A DNA stretch of 64,000 nucleotides from a bacterium BMS3Abin14 (GTDB lineage: Bacteria; BMS3Abin14): NCBI GenBank assembly GCA_002897695.1, contig BDTG01000008.1, forward strand, positions 105,345 to 169,344, read 5' to 3'. The notes beneath the pieces were generated by a model, which searched no databases, was not told the DNA's origin, and saw only the letters and a program-made list of their open reading frames with translations. Both the position numbers and the translations under genes were made by a program. Below, in pieces: positions 61,159-64,000 of the stretch (position 1 is the first letter of the stretch; the number at the start of each line of letters is the position of its first letter).

Positions 61159-62406
61159 CTACTCCTGATCATCTGTCAGCTCGGGAGCCTGAAGGTCCCT
61201 GGACAGTTTTTCCACGGGTTCAAGGGGGATGATCTCCTTCATGCTTCCGGAACTCATCTCGTTGAATCTCCTGGCCGAGACAAGGACACGACTCTCCATG
61301 GAGGACACTGCCCTGTTGTAGGAGTCCACCGCCTTGTCTAACCCCTTGCCCACCCCTGCGAAGTGGTCAGCGAGGACCCTCAGCCGTTCGTAGAGTTCCC
61401 GGCCCAGATTCCAGATGGACTGGGCGCTTTCCGCCACCTTTTCCTGCTGCCACCCGTAAGCGACCGCCTTGAGAAGGGCAATGAGGGTAGTCGGGGTAGC
61501 CAGGATGACCCGCTGTTCCACCCCTGCCTCAATGAGACTGGGGTCCTTCTCTAACGCAGCGGAAAAAAAGTTCTCACCGGGTATGAACATGACCACAAAC
61601 TCGGGCGACTGGTCAAACTGTTCCCAGTAACCTTTTTCGGCGAGTTTTTTCATGTGGTCCCTGATGTGCCGGGCATGCCTTTTAAGCTGGGTATCCCTCT
61701 CTCCGTCATCCTGTGTTTCCTGAGCGTCCATGTAGGCCTCAAGTGGTGATTTGGCATCTACCACAATTTTTTTGTCCCCCGGAAGCCTGACAATGAGGTC
61801 GGGGCGCAGCCTTCCGTCCTCGGTATTCACCGACTCCTGTTCGACGAAATCGCAGTGATCCAGCATCCCGGCCAGTTCCACAACCCGTTTGAGCTGCATC
61901 TCCCCCCACTGGCCCCGGACGACAGGCGAACGAAGGGCCTTGACAAGGTTTCCGGTCTCCAGCCTGAGATTCTCCTGTGTGCTGGACATCTGTCTGACCT
62001 GTTCTTTCAGTTCACCGTAGGCCTCCTGGCGTACTTTTTCAAGATCGTGGATCTTTGAATCGACCTTTTCCAGGGACTGTTTGATCGGCAGTACAAGATT
62101 CTCCACGGCCTGCTGCCTCTTCTCCATGTCCCCCCTGGCCTGGGACTGGAGCTTTTCAAGTTCAAGTTTGGCCATCTCAAGGAAGGTTTTGCCGCTGCTC
62201 TGCAGGACGTCGGAGGAAAGCGCCTTGAAGGTGTCGCTCAGGGTCTCCCTGGCGGTTTCGACAACCCTGAGGTTTTCCGCGGCCGCCTCCCTCTCGAGCT
62301 TGATAGTGGTTTCCAGACGAACGATCTTCGTCCTGACGACCAGCCAGGCCAGTATGGCGCCGGCAGCGAAGCCGGCAACGGCGAGAACTATGGCAGAGAC
62401 ATCCAT
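61159..62406 (-). CDS. rmuC: RmuC family protein
   Basis: 415 residues. N-terminal membrane helix (~5-24), a long coiled coil (~30-155), then the RmuC nuclease-like core with [62 protein letters not shown] and [20 protein letters not shown]. In E. coli RmuC limits recombination at inverted repeats; the biochemical activity is not settled. ATG 62406 follows GGAGG at nine bases. Convergent with the deacetylase gene. Confidence 0.94.
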   Translation of the reverse strand: MDVSAIVLAVAGFAAGAILAWLVVRTKIVRLETTIKLEREAAAENLRVVETARETLSDTFKALSSDVLQSSGKTFLEMAKLELEKLQSQARGDMEKRQQAVENLVLPIKQSLEKVDSKIHDLEKVRQEAYGELKEQVRQMSSTQENLRLETGNLVKALRSPVVRGQWGEMQLKRVVELAGMLDHCDFVEQESVNTEDGRLRPDLIVRLPGDKKIVVDAKSPLEAYMDAQETQDDGERDTQLKRHARHIRDHMKKLAEKGYWEQFDQSPEFVVMFIPGENFFSAALEKDPSLIEAGVEQRVILATPTTLIALLKAVAYGWQQEKVAESAQSIWNLGRELYERLRVLADHFAGVGKGLDKAVDSYNRAVSSMESRVLVSARRFNEMSSGSMKEIIPLEPVEKLSRDLQAPELTDDQE

Positions 62407-62764
62407 GGGGCTGTTCCTCCAGGATAAATGTGAATGGTCTCATCATAGAGGAGGGGCAGGAGGAGTTCAACGAGGATTTTCCGTACGGGGGTTTCGTGCT
62501 ATCCTTTCTCAAGAGTTGGTTCATCCGGCTAAAGCGCGCACCTTTATTATTTTGCTGTCATTGCGAGGACCCTGAGCTTGTCGAAGAGGACGCGGCAATC
62601 CCGGGGAGTAAAAGCTAATTCATCACAGTCACGCCGATGGCGTGATTTGGAGGTCACCCCACAGGGTTTTTAAAGAAAGGTTTTAAAAAACACGGTTCAT
62701 CACAAATAATGCGTACCTCATTGCATCTAAAGGCACGATTTAACAGGGATGAAGGGGATGGCGG
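62407..62764. other. Intergenic region with dispersed repeat remnants
   Basis: No gene. It contains the TGTCATTGCGAGGA...CAATCCCGG repeat at 62559-62604, an 18-base identity (62651-62668) to the reverse complement of 2699-2716, and T-rich/A-rich sequence before the pseudogene. Confidence 0.6.
62559..62604 (+). repeat. TGTCATTGCGAGGA repeat, compact copy
   Basis: 46 bases from TGTCATTGCGAGGACC to CGCGGCAATCCCGG. It is the inverted counterpart of 6269-6376 (21 of 22 at one end), shorter in the middle. Confidence 0.55.
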
Positions 62765-63388
62765 GGCAAACGCATCGTCCTGGACGAGATCCACCGTTTG
62801 AACAATCCGTCTCAACTGCTCAAGATCGCCGCGGACTATTATCCGGAAACCGGGGTTCTCGCGACCGGTTCCTCCACATTGGGGGCATCCGCCAGGTTCA
62901 GCGACACTCTGACCGGCAGGAAAGCAGAACTCTGGCTGACTCCCATGATCGAGGCTGATCTTGGAGATTTCGAATCCCCGAATCTTGACCATCGGTTTTT
63001 TTTCGGGGGACTGCCTCCCTTTTTCCTCGAGGAAAGCCGTGGAGATCGTGTCCGCGCCGAAAGCCTACGGATTTGACACCGGTTTTACCTGTTTTTTCAA
63101 AGGGTGGAGAGATCTGAGGCCTGAAGACCGGGGGCGCCTTTGGGAACATTACGTTCTCAACGAAATACAGGGCAACATGCAGACAAGGAAAATCAACTAT
63201 TGGCGGACGAGTTCTCTCCCGGCAATCTGAGAATCTTTCGCCGACGCTACCCTGAAGGAACGAATCTGGTTGTATCCGCCGATGTTGATAGACCTTTTGC
63301 CCGGGAGATAGACGGATTGAAAGTCCGCTTTGTCGGCATGAACGGTTTGATAAAGGAGCTTAAAGAAATCTCTGATGCCGGAACATGA
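62765..63388 (+). pseudogene. Broken AAA ATPase / DUF4143 gene
   Basis: Remnant of an ATP-binding DUF4143 protein. Frame 1 (62765-~63045) reads GKRIVLDEIHRLNNPSQLL, VLATGSSTLG, LTPMIEADLGDF and FFFGGLPPFFL; the sequence then jumps to frame 2 (~63033-63200), KAYGFDTGFTCFFKGW, LRPEDRGRLWEHYVLNEI and KINYWR; then to frame 3 (~63200-63388), SPGNLRIFRRR and FVGMNGLIKEL. The Walker A half at the N-terminus is missing, a block between the second and third parts of the family is deleted, and there are at least two frameshifts. Confidence 0.8.
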
Positions 63389-63833
63389 ATTATGGTTTTC
63401 AAGGAAAGGCCGGCTGAGGATCCTCTGCTTTCCAGCCACGGGTGCCAAAGATTGTTTCACGTCAAGATCACCACTCGGGAGGGTGTGTGGCCCTCATCTT
63501 GCGACTCCACTCCTGCCATTATGCCTTCCATGCCGGGGTCTGGCACCAATCCTCCAAGCCTCTCGTTCCCTGCCTGGGTCTGGCACCAATGCTTGAAGCG
63601 GTCCTGCACTCCCCCCTTCCAATCAACAACCATTCCAAAATCTCCTTTAAAATCAAACTCTTGCCACCAATCTCCATTTGCAGTAATATGACGCTGTTTT
63701 CTGGGGGGACCTTCTTGCCGCCGGCATCCTGGCATTTCCTTTTCATCCGACGACAAAATCATTCCAACACCGATTTTTCATTAATGATAAATGATTTATT
63801 CGGCCATTTCCGGTAAACGATGGGGAGAAAAGT
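63389..63833. other. Spacer with a short direct repeat
   Basis: No credible gene; small open frames on both strands have no recognisable content. GGGTCTGGCACCAAT occurs twice, 37 bases apart (63538 and 63575). Confidence 0.55.
63538..63589 (+). repeat. Direct repeat GGGTCTGGCACCAAT x2
   Basis: Two identical 15-base units at 63538-63552 and 63575-63589, with similar preceding bases (TGCCG/TGCCT). It may be residue of a mobile element; no transposase is seen. Confidence 0.55.
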
Positions 63834-64000
63834 ATGGATGAGGTGAAGCAGCGCATAGCCCCTCCCGGCCCTGGAGCATCCGGCATCCGGGACAACCACC
63901 ATAGAGGATCGATAGGTGAATTTCTCAAAGAGAAGATCCTCCGAGGCTCGGACCTCTCCTTCGTCTCCGCTTATTTCACCATTTACGCATATGACGCCCT
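63834..64000 (+). CDS. Probable PLD-domain helicase, N-terminal fragment
   Basis: First 55 residues only; the gene continues past the window. GGGGAGA lies five bases before the ATG. After a Pro/Gly-rich start, the segment GEFLKEKILRGSDLSFVSAY and TIYAYDAL resembles the phospholipase-D-like N-terminal domain of large SNF2/DEAD-type helicases found in defence-rich regions. The catalytic parts are out of view, so the call is tentative. Confidence 0.5.
   Translation, partial: MDEVKQRIAPPGPGASGIRDNHHRGSIGEFLKEKILRGSDLSFVSAYFTIYAYDA

Noticed and set aside
63538..63589. Possible CRISPR from GGGTCTGGCACCAAT repeats
   Set aside because: Only two 15-base units with 22 bases between them and no cas genes; better called a direct repeat.
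63457..63762. 101-residue minus-strand open frame
   Set aside because: It translates across the direct repeat and has no motif or ribosome site; probably chance.

Overview
The window is GC-rich chromosomal DNA from a Gram-negative bacterium, most likely a Desulfobacterota (deltaproteobacterium-like) anaerobe. That placement is an inference from a tungsten-type aldehyde:ferredoxin oxidoreductase, a KamA-family radical SAM enzyme, a phosphofructokinase with pyrophosphate-type residues, a CFI-box C-terminal domain on a secreted protease, and the gene order pgpA-pncC-thpR-recA-alaS. Nearly all DNA is coding and genes are packed in long, often translationally coupled operons. No rRNA, tRNA or CRISPR array was seen.

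Layout. 1-2383 (+): the end of panC, panD, and rtcB. 2384-2959: repeat-rich spacer. 2960-5595 (-): a free propeptide-like protein coupled to a subtilase. 5596-6472: spacer with a promoter and repeats. 6473-29171 (-): an almost unbroken gene string. It runs from pyrophosphate-type pfk, gpsA, an RDD protein, pgpA, pncC, thpR, recA, pilT, alaS and a fibronectin-type lipoprotein into a type II secretion operon (gspC-D-E-F-G-H-I-K-L-M-N, no gspJ). 29616-30625 (+): rsmI and a 59-residue Cys-tailed protein. 30711-36082 (-): the rod-shape operon mreB-mreC-mreD-mrdA-rodA, divergent from the periplasmic folding factor ppiD (36411-38315, +). 38350-40852 (-): a KamA-family enzyme and a methyltransferase.

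41099-54816 (-) is the most unusual part. It is a ten-gene, tightly spaced cluster: a chitobiase-repeat/propeller protein, a 613-residue protein I do not recognise, a ParM-like actin, a second and larger chitobiase-repeat/propeller protein, an FHA protein, an HD-GYP c-di-GMP phosphodiesterase, a TPR-like lipoprotein, a small unknown, an M23 murein endopeptidase and the rRNA methyltransferase rlmD. It combines a filament former, c-di-GMP and phosphopeptide signalling modules, two exported repeat proteins and a cell-wall hydrolase, and reads as an uncharacterised envelope-associated system.

54943-62406: a zinc-dehydrogenase-like protein (+) with altered catalytic ligands, an operon of aldehyde:ferredoxin oxidoreductase, class II aldolase and FHA-sigma54 activator (-), a membrane-anchored polysaccharide deacetylase (+), and rmuC (-). 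62407-64000: a decayed region with a broken ATPase/DUF4143 gene and short repeats. It ends in the start of a gene resembling PLD-domain helicases, possibly the edge of a defence or accessory island. Several families of short palindromic dispersed repeats lie in the intergenic spaces, one of them inside the predicted 5' leader of pfk.
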